From Oscillospiraceae bacterium (GTDB lineage Bacteria > Bacillota > Clostridia > Oscillospirales > Oscillospiraceae): a stretch of 64,000 nucleotides of DNA. The DNA is taken from assembly GCA_017434755.1 (NCBI GenBank), contig JAFRER010000011.1, positions 51,589-115,588 on the forward strand. The letters run 5' to 3'. Below the pieces are notes generated by a model. That model made no database searches. It had not been told where the DNA came from and saw only the letters and a list, made by a program, of their open reading frames with translations. A program made the translations under genes and the position numbers. Shown here piece by piece: positions 35,777 through 44,940 of this stretch. Numbering within the stretch: position 1 is the first letter of the stretch; each line of letters begins with the position of its first letter.

Positions 35777-37163
35777 TATGAGAATGGACAAAAACCCGAT
35801 GCCTGAGCAGGATCCCAAGGTAAGGGTCACGAATTTCGACGAGGTCGCTCTCGGCTACCCGCTGGAGGCGGCGATGGACGAGGCAGCCAGATGCCTCAAC
35901 TGCAAGAATCCCCAGTGCCGCACCGGATGCCCCGTCAGCGTAAGGATCCCCGAGTTCATCGAGAAGCTGGTTGCGGGCGATCTTGACGGCGCATACGACA
36001 TCATCACCTCCACGAACTCCCTCCCCGCTGTCTGCGGCCGTGTCTGCCCGCAGGAGAAGCAGTGCGAATCCAAGTGTGTCAGGGGCATCAAGGGCCAGAG
36101 CGTTGCCATCGGGCGTCTCGAGCGTTTTGTAGCGGATTACCATATGAACAAGCCCGACAAGGCCGCGCCAGCGGTCCCGCCCAGCAACGGCCACAAGATC
36201 GCGGTCATCGGTTCCGGTCCTGCCGGACTGACCTGCGCAGGAGACCTGCGAAAGATGGGGTACGATGTGGATGTATTCGAAGCCTTCCACAAATCCGGCG
36301 GCGTTCTCGTATACGGCATACCCCAGTTCCGTCTCCCGAAGGAGATCGTCGCGGCCGAGATCGACAACCTCAAGGCCATGGGCGTGAAGATCATCAACAA
36401 CGCCATCATCGGCAAGTCCATCACGGTGGATGAGCTGTTCGAAGACGGATACGAGGCTGTCTTCATCGGCTCCGGCGCCGGACTTCCCCAGTTCCTCCAC
36501 ATTCCCGGCGAGAACTACCTCGGTGTCTATTCCGCCAACGAGATCCTTACCCGTACGAACCTCATGAAGGCCTACCGCGATGATTACGACACGCCTATCA
36601 AGAAATTCAACCGTGTCGCGGTCGTCGGCGCCGGCAACGTTGCGATGGACGCTTCGCGTGTCGCAAAACGTCTCGGAGCGGAGCATGTCTATATCTGCTA
36701 CCGCCGCGGCAGAGACGAGCTTCCCGCCCGTCTGGAGGAAGTCGAGCATGCCGAAGCCGAAGGGATCGAGTTCAACCTGCTCAACAACCCCTGCGCCATC
36801 CATGCGGATGAGACCGGCCATGTCTGCGGTATCGAGATGATCCGGCAGGAACTCGGCGAGCCGGATGAGAAGGGCAGACGCAGTCCTGTCGCGATCCCCG
36901 GCAGCAACTGGGTCCTCGATGTCGATACGGTCATCATCGCCATCGGCACCAGTCCGAACCCGCTGATCCGCAACACGACCGAAGGACTCACCTTCACGCG
37001 CAAGGGCGGTATCGAGGCTGACGAGAACGGCGCGACCGCACGCGAAGGCGTTTTTGCCGGCGGCGATGCAGTCACCGGCTCCGCAACGGTCATCATGGCG
37101 ATGGGCGCCGGCAAGACCGGAGCAAAGAGCATAGACGAATATATAAAGAGCAAATCCAAATAA
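35769..37163 (+). CDS. nfnB: NADH-dependent ferredoxin:NADP+ oxidoreductase subunit B (GltD-like)
   Basis: 464 residues. The N-terminal Cys motifs CLNCKNPQCRTGCPV and CGRVCPQEKQCESKCVRG bind two 4Fe-4S clusters. FAD and NADPH domains follow with VIGSGPAGLTCAGDL and VVGAGNVAMDASR. The C-terminal GGDAVTGSATVIMAMGAGK closes the FAD site. It would hold the bifurcating FAD of the NfnAB complex. It is often annotated as glutamate synthase small subunit, but no large subunit is present and nfnA overlaps it, so Nfn is the better call. Confidence 0.88.
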   Translation: MANMRMDKNPMPEQDPKVRVTNFDEVALGYPLEAAMDEAARCLNCKNPQCRTGCPVSVRIPEFIEKLVAGDLDGAYDIITSTNSLPAVCGRVCPQEKQCESKCVRGIKGQSVAIGRLERFVADYHMNKPDKAAPAVPPSNGHKIAVIGSGPAGLTCAGDLRKMGYDVDVFEAFHKSGGVLVYGIPQFRLPKEIVAAEIDNLKAMGVKIINNAIIGKSITVDELFEDGYEAVFIGSGAGLPQFLHIPGENYLGVYSANEILTRTNLMKAYRDDYDTPIKKFNRVAVVGAGNVAMDASRVAKRLGAEHVYICYRRGRDELPARLEEVEHAEAEGIEFNLLNNPCAIHADETGHVCGIEMIRQELGEPDEKGRRSPVAIPGSNWVLDVDTVIIAIGTSPNPLIRNTTEGLTFTRKGGIEADENGATAREGVFAGGDAVTGSATVIMAMGAGKTGAKSIDEYIKSKSK

Positions 37164-37188
37164 AAGAGTTTCCATAGAGAAATAAGGA

Positions 37189-37223
37189 ACAGGCAGGTCT
37201 TACAAGACCTGCCTGTTTGCTTG
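37189..37223. terminator. Terminator after nfnB
   Basis: ACAGGCAGGTCT pairs with AGACCTGCCTGT across a 4-base loop, followed by TTGCTT. It also lies just beyond the convergent gene ending at 37236. Confidence 0.75.
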
Positions 37224-37235
37224 CCTCAGGCTCTC

Positions 37236-39230
37236 TTACAGCATGCTGGAGCCTCCGGTGACGATCCAGCAGGCGAGTATCGCGGCGGTGAAGGCGCCTG
37301 TGTAGACATTTCCCGTGCGGCGGTAGGTATAGGTGCCTATGATGCTGTAGACCAGGATCTGCGGCACGAACAGGATCAGCAGGGACATAAACGGACCGCC
37401 GAATGTGAAGCCGAAGAGAAGATCGGCGCCGGGCCCGATGCCCATGAAGAAAGGAATGTACTCGAGGAGCACGATGAGGATCGCGCCGCCTGTCAGCATG
37501 AGCATGTTCGGAAGCCACGCGGCGAGGAAAGCGCCGAAGCCCTTTCTGTAGACCGCCTTTCTGCGCGAGTAGGCGATGGCGTTGCTGTAGCTGAGAAGGA
37601 AGAAGAGGAGATAAATGAGGATATATACGAAAAACTGAATGAGCCTCTGCTTCGTGAAGGGCTTGAAGAACGGCCAGATGAAACGGAAGTCGAGATCAAA
37701 CAGGGCTGTGAACAGAGATGTGAGAATATAGATCATTCCTGTCATGCAGACAGCAAGAAGGAGGGACCTGAAAAGAGTACCCCAGGAAACACGGTCGGGG
37801 GTCTGTTCGGAAGCAAGGCCTCTGTTATACAGGCTTGCATCCAGGCCTTTCTTTTTTGCAGAAGACCGCTGAACAGCAGCCATGATGATCATGATGATCA
37901 CAAGCAGTCCGAAGTAGGAAAGGAAACCGTTGCCTACGGTCATCCGGAAAACGCTTTCAGGCAGCGGGAGAAGACCGTGCCCGAGCTGTGTCATGAAAGG
38001 GTAGGTCAATCCGGAAAGGAGCATGGTCACAACAGCTCCTTTCCACCATTGGCCCGCCGTTTTCACGCTTTTCACAGGAGGAAGAGGCGTGGCGGATTTA
38101 TCAAAGAAGGGAATTGTCAGCAGCAGCTCCATGAGAGGAAGCATCGCAGCGAGAGCAAAGAGCATGGCCGCCACAACAAGGAGCTCCTTGATCATAGCTA
38201 TCTGATCGTACGGATCAAGTTCAAAATCCGTTCCGAATGAGGAAGCAAACCAACTAAGAGCAGTTGCAAGGCCCTGCCTGTTGTGGGTCGTGAGACGGTG
38301 GTTCGTGTACAGGAGCTCGATCCTGCGTGCGCTTCCGTCCTCGAAATTCCCGAAAGTCGTGTTCCAGGCGGCGCTGTCTGCATCCGTTCCGAGGAATTCC
38401 GTGCGAAGATCGGATCTGAGCAGGCTGTCGTCCACATTCATCTCATAATCTCTGAAATAGCTGAATTCGTCATACTTTGCCTGAAGAAGCAATACATTGT
38501 TGAAATGGATGGCGGGATCGTAAACACTGTCCCGGAACAGTTCACCGCACTGCAGGACCGTGGCCCGGGGTTCGATTTCCGTGCCTGAATATGCAGCGGC
38601 AACAGACCAGGATGACCAGGTGCCCATCGAATGGCCGCTCACAGCCATTCTGGAGCAGTCAGTAAACGGGAGATCAGCAAGAAACGCATAAGCATACACA
38701 CCGCCGGCCGAACTGTCGCCTATCTCACTGCCGTCGCTGCCTTTGCTGTAACGGTCGTTGAAAAAACTGAGGTTTGAGAAATTCATCATCAGCTTATAGC
38801 GGTTCTGTCCGTTGATGGCAACATAGGTGCCGTCGGCTTCACTGTCATTTCCGTAGTTTACGGTGACTTTATGATCTACGTAACCGCGGTTAATAAGCCC
38901 GATATCCGTGCTTCCGTGACCGTATTCATCAAGTGACATTACCACAATGCCGCGTCTTGCAAGTTCAATGGAATATGCCGCGCAGGTCTCAGCATCGTTC
39001 TGGTAGCCATGCAGAAGAAGGACCGCCGGTGCAGGAGAATTCTCGGTGGCTGATTCTGGTACGTATAGCTTATAGGAAAGCATGCCTAGATCGGTATCGA
39101 AGAACTCTCTGCTTATCCTGACTTTTCCGCCGTCAGTCTGGATGCGGTTGGCAAATAACATGCAAAGCAGGATGAGTATCAATAAAACTGCAAGAGCGAT
39201 TACATACTTTTTTCTGCTTCCAGTGGACAT
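37236..39230 (-). CDS. Alpha/beta hydrolase with multi-pass membrane C-terminal domain
   Basis: 664 residues. An N-terminal anchor (about 9-28) places a hydrolase domain outside the cell: oxyanion-type LLLHGYQND (72-79), the nucleophile elbow GHSMG (199-203, Ser201) and a probable late His near YTNHRLTTHNRQG. From about residue 345 onward there are around eight hydrophobic helices. The substrate is unknown; a lipid, cell-wall or secreted ester or peptide is possible. GGAGG precedes the ATG. It stands alone on the minus strand, converging with nfnAB. Confidence 0.72.
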   Translation of the reverse strand: MSTGSRKKYVIALAVLLILILLCMLFANRIQTDGGKVRISREFFDTDLGMLSYKLYVPESATENSPAPAVLLLHGYQNDAETCAAYSIELARRGIVVMSLDEYGHGSTDIGLINRGYVDHKVTVNYGNDSEADGTYVAINGQNRYKLMMNFSNLSFFNDRYSKGSDGSEIGDSSAGGVYAYAFLADLPFTDCSRMAVSGHSMGTWSSWSVAAAYSGTEIEPRATVLQCGELFRDSVYDPAIHFNNVLLLQAKYDEFSYFRDYEMNVDDSLLRSDLRTEFLGTDADSAAWNTTFGNFEDGSARRIELLYTNHRLTTHNRQGLATALSWFASSFGTDFELDPYDQIAMIKELLVVAAMLFALAAMLPLMELLLTIPFFDKSATPLPPVKSVKTAGQWWKGAVVTMLLSGLTYPFMTQLGHGLLPLPESVFRMTVGNGFLSYFGLLVIIMIIMAAVQRSSAKKKGLDASLYNRGLASEQTPDRVSWGTLFRSLLLAVCMTGMIYILTSLFTALFDLDFRFIWPFFKPFTKQRLIQFFVYILIYLLFFLLSYSNAIAYSRRKAVYRKGFGAFLAAWLPNMLMLTGGAILIVLLEYIPFFMGIGPGADLLFGFTFGGPFMSLLILFVPQILVYSIIGTYTYRRTGNVYTGAFTAAILACWIVTGGSSML

Positions 39231-39368
39231 ATTTCTTTACCTCCTTCAGATTTGTCAGTTAAACAATTATGGCAATATTTTACATTTTTACTGGAATTAT
39301 CGCAAATAAAACAGAGTCTGCGCTGTCCACAAAAACTGACGATAAGTTTTATTCAAAATGACGAATAA

Positions 39369-39398
39369 AACATGTCCCTGAATAAACAGGGACATGTT
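39369..39398 (-). terminator. Terminator of the fchA-folD operon
   Basis: On the minus strand AACATGTCCCTG and CAGGGACATGTT form a perfect stem followed by TTATTC. Confidence 0.85.
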
Positions 39399-39423
39399 AA
39401 TACAAACGGTAATGAGAGGTTTC

Positions 39424-40275
39424 CTAATCAGCGCTGAGGATCTCTGCGGCCGTAACAAGGTTTTTGGCAAGGATCGAACCGGCAATAACGCCGATCCCTC
39501 CGGGAACGGGCGTGATCGCGGAGACGATCCCGCTCACTTCCTCAAAGGCGACGTCTCCGAGGAGCTCCCCGTCCGGCCCGGCCGTTATACCCACATCGAT
39601 GACAGTCTGCCCGGCTCTGACATGATCGGCGGTGATCAGTCCGGGCCTGCCTGCGGCAGAGATGAGTATGTCCGCTCTTCTGCATTCGCCTGCGAGATCT
39701 TCGGTATCCGAATGACAGATCGTGACGGTCGCGTCCCTTGCAAGCAGGAGCATGGAAAGAGGTCTGCCGACGACAAGGCTTCGCCCTACGACGCACACCC
39801 GCCTGCCCTTTATGCCGATCCCGTAATAGTCGAGCAGTTCGATGCAGGAGCCCGGCGCGCAGGGAGAGAAGCCGGCCTCTCCGAGAAACACCGCGGAGAT
39901 CGAATCACCGGTCACCCCGTCCACGTCTTTCAGCGGAGCGATGCTGCTGCAGATGAGTCTGCTGCGGATATGGCCGGGGAGAGGCAGGAGCACGATGCAG
40001 CCGTGAATGAGAGGATCTGCGTTGATGCGCTCTATTGCGGAAAGCAGTTCTGATTCCGGGATGTCCTCTTTAAAAGCGAAGCACTGGACATCCATGCCCA
40101 GATTTTCCAGCCTGCGGACGGCGGTGCGCTCATAGGCGGTCTGGCTGCCGTTCTGGCCGACCCGTACGATGGCGAGAGCAGGATAGACGCCTCTTCTCGT
40201 CAACCGGTCAACGCGACCGTGCACATCTTCGGATATTGCCTCGGCGACCGGTCTTCCGTAAAGGATTCGAGCCAT
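39424..40275 (-). CDS. folD: Methylenetetrahydrofolate dehydrogenase (FolD family) lacking cyclohydrolase Lys and Gln
   Basis: 283 residues. FolD normally oxidises 5,10-methylene-THF with NADP+ and hydrolyses the methenyl product. The dinucleotide loop CVVGRSLVVGRPLS, the KDVDG block (116-120) and ITPVPGGIG are intact. In the catalytic strip the usual Y-V-x-x-K reads Tyr48-E-R-T-Ala52, so the essential Lys is Ala. In the usual D-G-I-L-V-Q-L-P-L-P the Gln is Leu96. These residues drive the cyclohydrolase step, so this protein is probably dehydrogenase-only. The partner gene fchA overlaps it by one base and could supply the missing step. Confidence 0.88.
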   Translation of the reverse strand: MARILYGRPVAEAISEDVHGRVDRLTRRGVYPALAIVRVGQNGSQTAYERTAVRRLENLGMDVQCFAFKEDIPESELLSAIERINADPLIHGCIVLLPLPGHIRSRLICSSIAPLKDVDGVTGDSISAVFLGEAGFSPCAPGSCIELLDYYGIGIKGRRVCVVGRSLVVGRPLSMLLLARDATVTICHSDTEDLAGECRRADILISAAGRPGLITADHVRAGQTVIDVGITAGPDGELLGDVAFEEVSGIVSAITPVPGGIGVIAGSILAKNLVTAAEILSAD

Positions 40276-40904
40276 CAGAGCACCTCCGCGGATCTGTCCG
40301 GGAAAAGGCCGGCCGTGAAAGCGTCGGTCCTATCGCAGATCGCTGCCGTGATCCCGGCCGATTCGGCTCCGATGAGCCCGGCATCCGGAGTGCCTTTTAT
40401 CAGTCCGGTATTTGCGGCTATGGTCGCCGCGCAGCACTTTGCCGAGGCGGAGCAGAGAAGGGCGGCGCATCTGACGTCGGAGAGGATGCTTCTGCTGACG
40501 CTGCCTCCGATCCTGCCGAGTATCGAACTGACCTTATCCAGACAGTGCAGCATGTCGAGCGGGGCCCTGCATGCGAGCAACACGGCGTTATGCCGTTTCT
40601 GCTCGAAACCTTCGCTGTCTTTCGGAGCCTTGTACAGATCCGAAAGAGGAGCGAAGCCCTCCGCATCGGCGTCGATCAGGGACAGCAGTTCACCGCACAG
40701 TGTTTTCAGCTCTTCCGCTGCGGCGATCATCTCGTCACGCACAGCGGAATACCGGCCGTTTTCAGAAGTGGCAAGGGCCGCCATCGAAAGGAGCGAGGAA
40801 GAAAGCGCCGCTGCGAGAGCGGCTGCCGCTCCGCCTCCGGGAGCAGGGGAAGCCGAGGAAAGCTCCGTTATGAAACTGCTTATGGGCAGGTCAGATGAAG
40901 GCAT
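40275..40904 (-). CDS. fchA: Methenyltetrahydrofolate cyclohydrolase / cyclodeaminase family protein
   Basis: 209 residues, all-helical FTCD C-terminal family. The signature SPAPGGGAAAAL at 19-30 is followed by the long helices typical of FchA and formiminotransferase cyclodeaminase. It probably converts 5,10-methenyl-THF to 10-formyl-THF. AGAAGGA precedes the ATG. Its stop overlaps the folD start (TGATG), so both are made together. No histidine-degradation genes are near, which favours cyclohydrolase over cyclodeaminase. This matches the loss of cyclohydrolase residues in FolD. Confidence 0.78.
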   Translation of the reverse strand: MPSSDLPISSFITELSSASPAPGGGAAAALAAALSSSLLSMAALATSENGRYSAVRDEMIAAAEELKTLCGELLSLIDADAEGFAPLSDLYKAPKDSEGFEQKRHNAVLLACRAPLDMLHCLDKVSSILGRIGGSVSRSILSDVRCAALLCSASAKCCAATIAANTGLIKGTPDAGLIGAESAGITAAICDRTDAFTAGLFPDRSAEVL

Positions 40905-41023
40905 AGATCATGAATCCTTCTTTCATTCGGAATTAGTAAACCCGGATCCGGTCGTGTACCGATCCTGAAACAGAGAGGATCGGCCGTATCGCAGATCGGA
41001 AAGAATATGCTGAACGGTCGTTT

Positions 41024-42304
41024 TCAGGAGCGTACTTTCTCACGCATGAACTTCTCCGCCTTTTCATAGATGCTTTCCGCTTCCTCACCGATGAAGAAGC
41101 GACTGTCTTCGTAGAGCACTCTGCCGTTTACCATGGTGAGTCTGACGTTTTCCTTTGAACCGGCATACACGAGATTGACGGGCAGATTGTTGAGCGGTCT
41201 CATGTTCGGCCTGTGGAGATCCATAACGGTCAGATCGGCCTTTTTGCCGGCGGCGATTCCGTCGCAGTCATCCAGGCCCATGCACCGGGCGCCGCTGACA
41301 CAGGCCATTTTAAGGACATCTGCCGCAGGGCATGCGGTGGGATCGTTTTCAAGATATTTCTGGAGCGTGCTCACAAGATACATCTCCCGGAACATATCCA
41401 GCGCATTGTTGCTGGCCGCACTGTCCGTGCCTATGGCAACGCTGATGCCCGCGCGCAGCATCGCGGCGACCGGTGCGATCCCGCTTGAAAGCTTGAGATT
41501 GGATGAGGGGCAGGTCACGGCGTGAAGGTTTTTCTTCGCAAACAGATCGATATCCCCGTCGCTCATCCAGACGCAGTGATACCCGCCGCCGCCGAACCGG
41601 AAGAAACCGAGGCTGTCGAGAAACTGCGGGGGAGTCATTCCGTAACGGGACAGGCATCCTTCGACTTCGCCCTTTGTTTCGCACAGATGTGTCCAACAGG
41701 GCTCCCGGTATTTTTCCGCGAGCGAGACCATGTATTTCAGCCGTTCAAGGCCGGTGGTGTATTCGGCGTGGATGCCGAGTCTGTAGGAAACAAGACCGGC
41801 GCCGAAGCCGTTCAGTTTCAGATAGTCACGCTCTATATCCGCGGGATCTCTGTCGAAATCATTCATCGCGGAGCAGATCACGGCCCGGAAGCCGCTGTCG
41901 GCACAGGCGCGGGAAAATGCTTCCGAATGGTTGTACATATCGAATACGGCGGTCGTACCGGAGGAGAGGTATTCCAGAATGCTGAGCCTGGTTATGTTAT
42001 ATACGGCCTCATCGTCCAGCTTCGCCTCGTTCGGCCAGCAGGATTCCCGGAGCCAGAGATCCAGAGGCCGGTCATCTGCGAGCGAGCGCAGGAAGTTCAT
42101 GGGGCTGTGGGTATGCGCATTCTTGAAACCCGGCATGAGCAGGTCACCGTTGAGATCGATCTCCCGGTCGAAACAGGAGCCTTCAGAGGCTTTGCGGGGA
42201 CCGGCATACACGATGCGTTCCCCGTCAACGTGCACCTCGTCATCCGCGACGACAGGACCCGATCGGGTGAAGTACAGAACTTTTCCGTTGTAAAATCTGA
42301 TCAT
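41024..42304 (-). CDS. Amidohydrolase / S-adenosylhomocysteine (5-methylthioadenosine) deaminase-like
   Basis: 426 residues, metal-dependent deaminase of the MtaD/TrzA/ATZ group. Metal and catalytic motifs are FKNAHTHSPM (His64, His66), the Glu and His regions CWTHLCETKGEVEG and YHCVWMSDGD, and the final IGTDSAASNN Asp. Relatives deaminate S-adenosylhomocysteine, methylthioadenosine, guanine or related purines. GGAGA precedes the ATG. No adjacent gene narrows the substrate. Confidence 0.8.
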   Translation of the reverse strand: MIRFYNGKVLYFTRSGPVVADDEVHVDGERIVYAGPRKASEGSCFDREIDLNGDLLMPGFKNAHTHSPMNFLRSLADDRPLDLWLRESCWPNEAKLDDEAVYNITRLSILEYLSSGTTAVFDMYNHSEAFSRACADSGFRAVICSAMNDFDRDPADIERDYLKLNGFGAGLVSYRLGIHAEYTTGLERLKYMVSLAEKYREPCWTHLCETKGEVEGCLSRYGMTPPQFLDSLGFFRFGGGGYHCVWMSDGDIDLFAKKNLHAVTCPSSNLKLSSGIAPVAAMLRAGISVAIGTDSAASNNALDMFREMYLVSTLQKYLENDPTACPAADVLKMACVSGARCMGLDDCDGIAAGKKADLTVMDLHRPNMRPLNNLPVNLVYAGSKENVRLTMVNGRVLYEDSRFFIGEEAESIYEKAEKFMREKVRS

Positions 42305-42413
42305 AACCGATTCTCCGTAAGAACTGCAATTATCAGCAACATATTATCACGCAATAGATCTGTTGGCAAACAGTTTTGCCCGGATGAGCGTTCGGGGGAG
42401 ATGTTTATTTGGT

Positions 42414-42442
42414 TTGCTTTTTTTCCGCTGATAGTGTATACT
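42414..42442 (+). promoter_or_regulatory. Promoter of the flippase gene
   Basis: TTGCTT at 42414-42419 and TATACT at 42437-42442, spacer 17 bases. Confidence 0.5.
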
Positions 42443-42511
42443 GTTAAAACCTTAAATTATGTAAATCACTTTTCGGATATATACCCCATCTCCTTGTGAG
42501 GAATGTACTGT

Positions 42512-44128
42512 ATGGACAATAAAGACAGAACAAAAGGCCAGAATTATTTTTATGGCGCCGCGATCCTGACTGCCGGCGTCATAATCATGAAGATCCTCGG
42601 GGCCTTGTATAAGATCCCCGTTGCAAACATTATAGGCGATGACGGATATTCGATGTTCATCCAGACCTACAGCGTCTATAATGTTTTCCTTACGCTTTCC
42701 ACGGCGGGCCTTCCCGTGGCGCTCTCGCGGCTCATATCCGAAGCAAATGCCGAGAACAGGCCCATGCAGGCCAGAGCGACCTTCCGGGTGGCCATGAAGA
42801 CATTTCTGGTCATCGGTGTTTTCTGTTCGCTGATCATGCTGTTCTTCCCCGAACTGATAGCAGGACTGATCCTTCACAATCCCGACGCGGCTGCCAGCAT
42901 CCGGATGATGGCGCCCTCTGTTCTGCTCGTCTGTCTGGTATCCGGATACAGAGGATACTGTCAGGGCTTCGGAAACATGATCCCCACGACCATCGGGCAG
43001 GTGCTCGAGGTGCTTGCAAAAGTGGTGATCGGCCTTGTTCTGGCCGCCGTGATCATGAAATCGGGCGGAAGCAAGGCGGAAGGATCAGCCGGAGCTATTT
43101 TCGGGGTCACGGCGGGATCTGCCGTTGCGCTGATCTTCATGGTGATCTATAAAAGGGCCTATTATAAGGATACCCCGCTGGAAGATCCGGATATACCCGA
43201 CAGTGAGGGAAGGATCCTGAGAAGGTTCCTGCGGATCGGAATACCCATCGCACTCGGTGCTTCGGCGCTTTCCATCATCAATCTTATCGATTCCGGCATA
43301 TGCATGGCAAGGCTCCAGTCCGGCGCCGGCTGCGGGCTCAAAGAGGCACAGACGCTTTACGGCGTGTACGGGGAAGCGCAGACGCTTTACAATCTTCCCG
43401 CGGCATTCATTACGCCGCTGACCATTTCGGTCGTTCCGGCCATCGCCGCGGCGAATGTAAGAGGGGAAAACGACAAGGCCACGAAAATTTCCGAAGATTC
43501 GATGCGTATAGCGGCTGCAGTGTGTCTTCCGATGGGAGTCGGGCTCGCGGTGCTTTCCACGCCTATCATGCGCGTGATCTACCGGGGCAGCCATGACTCC
43601 GGGCCGGGACTGCTGGCCATACTCGGCGTGACATCCTTTTTCGTCTGCATGGTCCTTATGGAGAACGCGATCCTTCAGGCTTCCGGCAGAGAGAAATTCA
43701 CGATGATCACGCTCGTGACGGGCGGTCTGATCAAGATCACCGTAAACTGGTTCCTTGTGGCAGATCCGCGGATCAACGTATACGGAGCGGCGATCGGCTC
43801 TCTGATCAGTTATGTGGTCATGTCCGTGATGAATTTCGTTTTCATGTGCTATGCCCTTGATAAGAATCCGAAGGTTTTCAACATTCTGAAAGGTCCGATC
43901 CTGGCAAGCGCGGCAATGGGGCTGTGCGCATGGCTGCTGTACTTCCTTATATCCAGGATAATGGGAGAACTGTCCTGGTCGCATTATGTGGTGGCCATGA
44001 TCGCGGCGATGATCGTCGGCGTGGGAGTTTATGCCGTTGCGGCGATCAAGCTCAAAGCGATAACGGCGGAAGATATGAACCTTATTCCGAAAGGCGAAAA
44101 AATCTCAAAACTGTTACATTTGCGCTGA
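42512..44128 (+). CDS. Polysaccharide/lipid II flippase-like protein (SpoVB/YabM, MOP superfamily)
   Basis: 538 residues with about 14 helices. The start NYFYGAAILTAGVIIMKILGALYKIP is characteristic of SpoVB/MurJ-like MOP exporters, which flip lipid-linked cell-wall or polysaccharide precursors. ATG 42512 is used because GAGGA at 42498-42502 is 9 bases upstream; the ATG at 42503 abuts it. It is followed by hup and rqcP, an order that recalls Bacillus yabM-mazG-yabO (rqcP), with mazG absent. Confidence 0.8.
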   Translation: MDNKDRTKGQNYFYGAAILTAGVIIMKILGALYKIPVANIIGDDGYSMFIQTYSVYNVFLTLSTAGLPVALSRLISEANAENRPMQARATFRVAMKTFLVIGVFCSLIMLFFPELIAGLILHNPDAAASIRMMAPSVLLVCLVSGYRGYCQGFGNMIPTTIGQVLEVLAKVVIGLVLAAVIMKSGGSKAEGSAGAIFGVTAGSAVALIFMVIYKRAYYKDTPLEDPDIPDSEGRILRRFLRIGIPIALGASALSIINLIDSGICMARLQSGAGCGLKEAQTLYGVYGEAQTLYNLPAAFITPLTISVVPAIAAANVRGENDKATKISEDSMRIAAAVCLPMGVGLAVLSTPIMRVIYRGSHDSGPGLLAILGVTSFFVCMVLMENAILQASGREKFTMITLVTGGLIKITVNWFLVADPRINVYGAAIGSLISYVVMSVMNFVFMCYALDKNPKVFNILKGPILASAAMGLCAWLLYFLISRIMGELSWSHYVVAMIAAMIVGVGVYAVAAIKLKAITAEDMNLIPKGEKISKLLHLR

Positions 44129-44185
44129 TTTTGCCCGTTTTTTCAAAAAAACATCGCATATTTGCGCTCAGCCGGCAAATTATAC

Positions 44186-44214
44186 TTGATAATCGCTAAA
44201 AGATATGATACATT
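44186..44214 (+). promoter_or_regulatory. Candidate promoter of hup
   Basis: TTGATA at 44186-44191 and TACATT at 44209-44214, spacer 17 bases, about 105 bases before the start. Confidence 0.4.
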
Positions 44215-44325
44215 GCAATACGACATTTTTGACGCAGTCGAATGTCAGATACGGGAAGACACCTTCCGGATATAGGGTGTGCCTGTATGCCCGGCAGCTG
44301 CCGGAAAACTTTTAGGAGGAATAAC

Positions 44326-44601
44326 ATGAACAAATCCGAACTCGTAGCTGCTGTTGCAGCAAAGGCCGGCCTTTCCAAGAAAGACGGCGAGAAGGCAGTC
44401 AATGCTGCTTTCGAAGCGATCACCGAAGCACTCGTCAAGGGCGACAAGGTCCAGCTCGTTGGTTTTGGCTCTTTCGAGACCAAGGCACGCAATGCACGCG
44501 TCGGCCGCAACCCCAGAACCAAGGAAGAGATCAGCATCCCCGCGACCCGCGTTGCTTCCTTCAAGGCCGGCAAGGCTCTCAAGGACGCAGTTGCAAAGTA
44601 A
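44326..44601 (+). CDS. hup: DNA-binding protein HU
   Basis: 91 residues, histone-like nucleoid protein that bends and wraps DNA as a dimer. It begins MNKSELVAAVAAKAGLSKKD, has the HU core VQLVGFGSFETK, the beta-arm signature GRNPRTKEEISIPA and a C-terminal helix PATRVASFKAGKALKDAV. ATG 44326 follows AGGAGGAATAAC; upstream in-frame codons have no site. It is followed by a strong terminator. Confidence 0.97.
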   Translation: MNKSELVAAVAAKAGLSKKDGEKAVNAAFEAITEALVKGDKVQLVGFGSFETKARNARVGRNPRTKEEISIPATRVASFKAGKALKDAVAK

Positions 44602-44612
44602 TATCTTCTGTT

Positions 44613-44650
44613 GAATAAAAAAGAGCCGCCGTAGCGGCTCTTTTTTATTC
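44613..44650 (+). terminator. Terminator after hup
   Basis: GAATAAAAAAGAGCCGC-CGTA-GCGGCTCTTTTTTATTC is a perfect stem with T-tracts on both strands. Confidence 0.95.
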
Positions 44651-44683
44651 AGACGATCCTTTGATTCCGTTTCGGAGAATGAT

Positions 44684-44938
44684 ATGAGACTTGATAAATT
44701 CCTGAAAGTATCCAGGATCATAAAGCGCCGGACTCTGGCCAATGAAGCATGCGATGCGGGAAAAGTCCGGGTGAACGGAAAGCCCGTGAAAGCCGGCTTT
44801 CAGGTGAAGCCGGGGGATGTCGTGGAACTGATGCTTGCGCAGAGGACTGTGAAAGTAGAGGTGCTCTCACTGGACGAGAACCCCGGGAAAGCGGATGCAG
44901 CTGCCATGTACAGAGCATTGCAGACGGAAGGAGACTGA
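44684..44938 (+). CDS. rqcP: S4-domain RNA-binding protein RqcP (YabO family)
   Basis: 84 residues, S4 RNA-binding fold. It begins MRLDKFLKVSRIIKRRTLAN and has KVRVNGKPVKAGFQVKPGD, close to Bacillus YabO/RqcP. RqcP helps RqcH move C-terminal alanine tails on stalled 50S ribosomes. In sporulating relatives yabP and yabQ follow; here an oxidoreductase follows 2 bases after the stop, so those genes are not in this place. Confidence 0.88.
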   Translation: MRLDKFLKVSRIIKRRTLANEACDAGKVRVNGKPVKAGFQVKPGDVVELMLAQRTVKVEVLSLDENPGKADAAAMYRALQTEGD

Positions 44939-44940
44939 AG

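Noticed and set aside
35769-37163. Glutamate synthase small subunit (GltD)
   Set aside because: The domain plan fits, but there is no large subunit and the overlapping upstream gene is the NfnA-type FAD/2Fe-2S subunit.
35691-37175. A 494-codon antisense frame opposite nfnB
   Set aside because: It mirrors a gene with intact Fe-S and dinucleotide motifs and overlaps nfnA; nothing in it resembles a protein domain.
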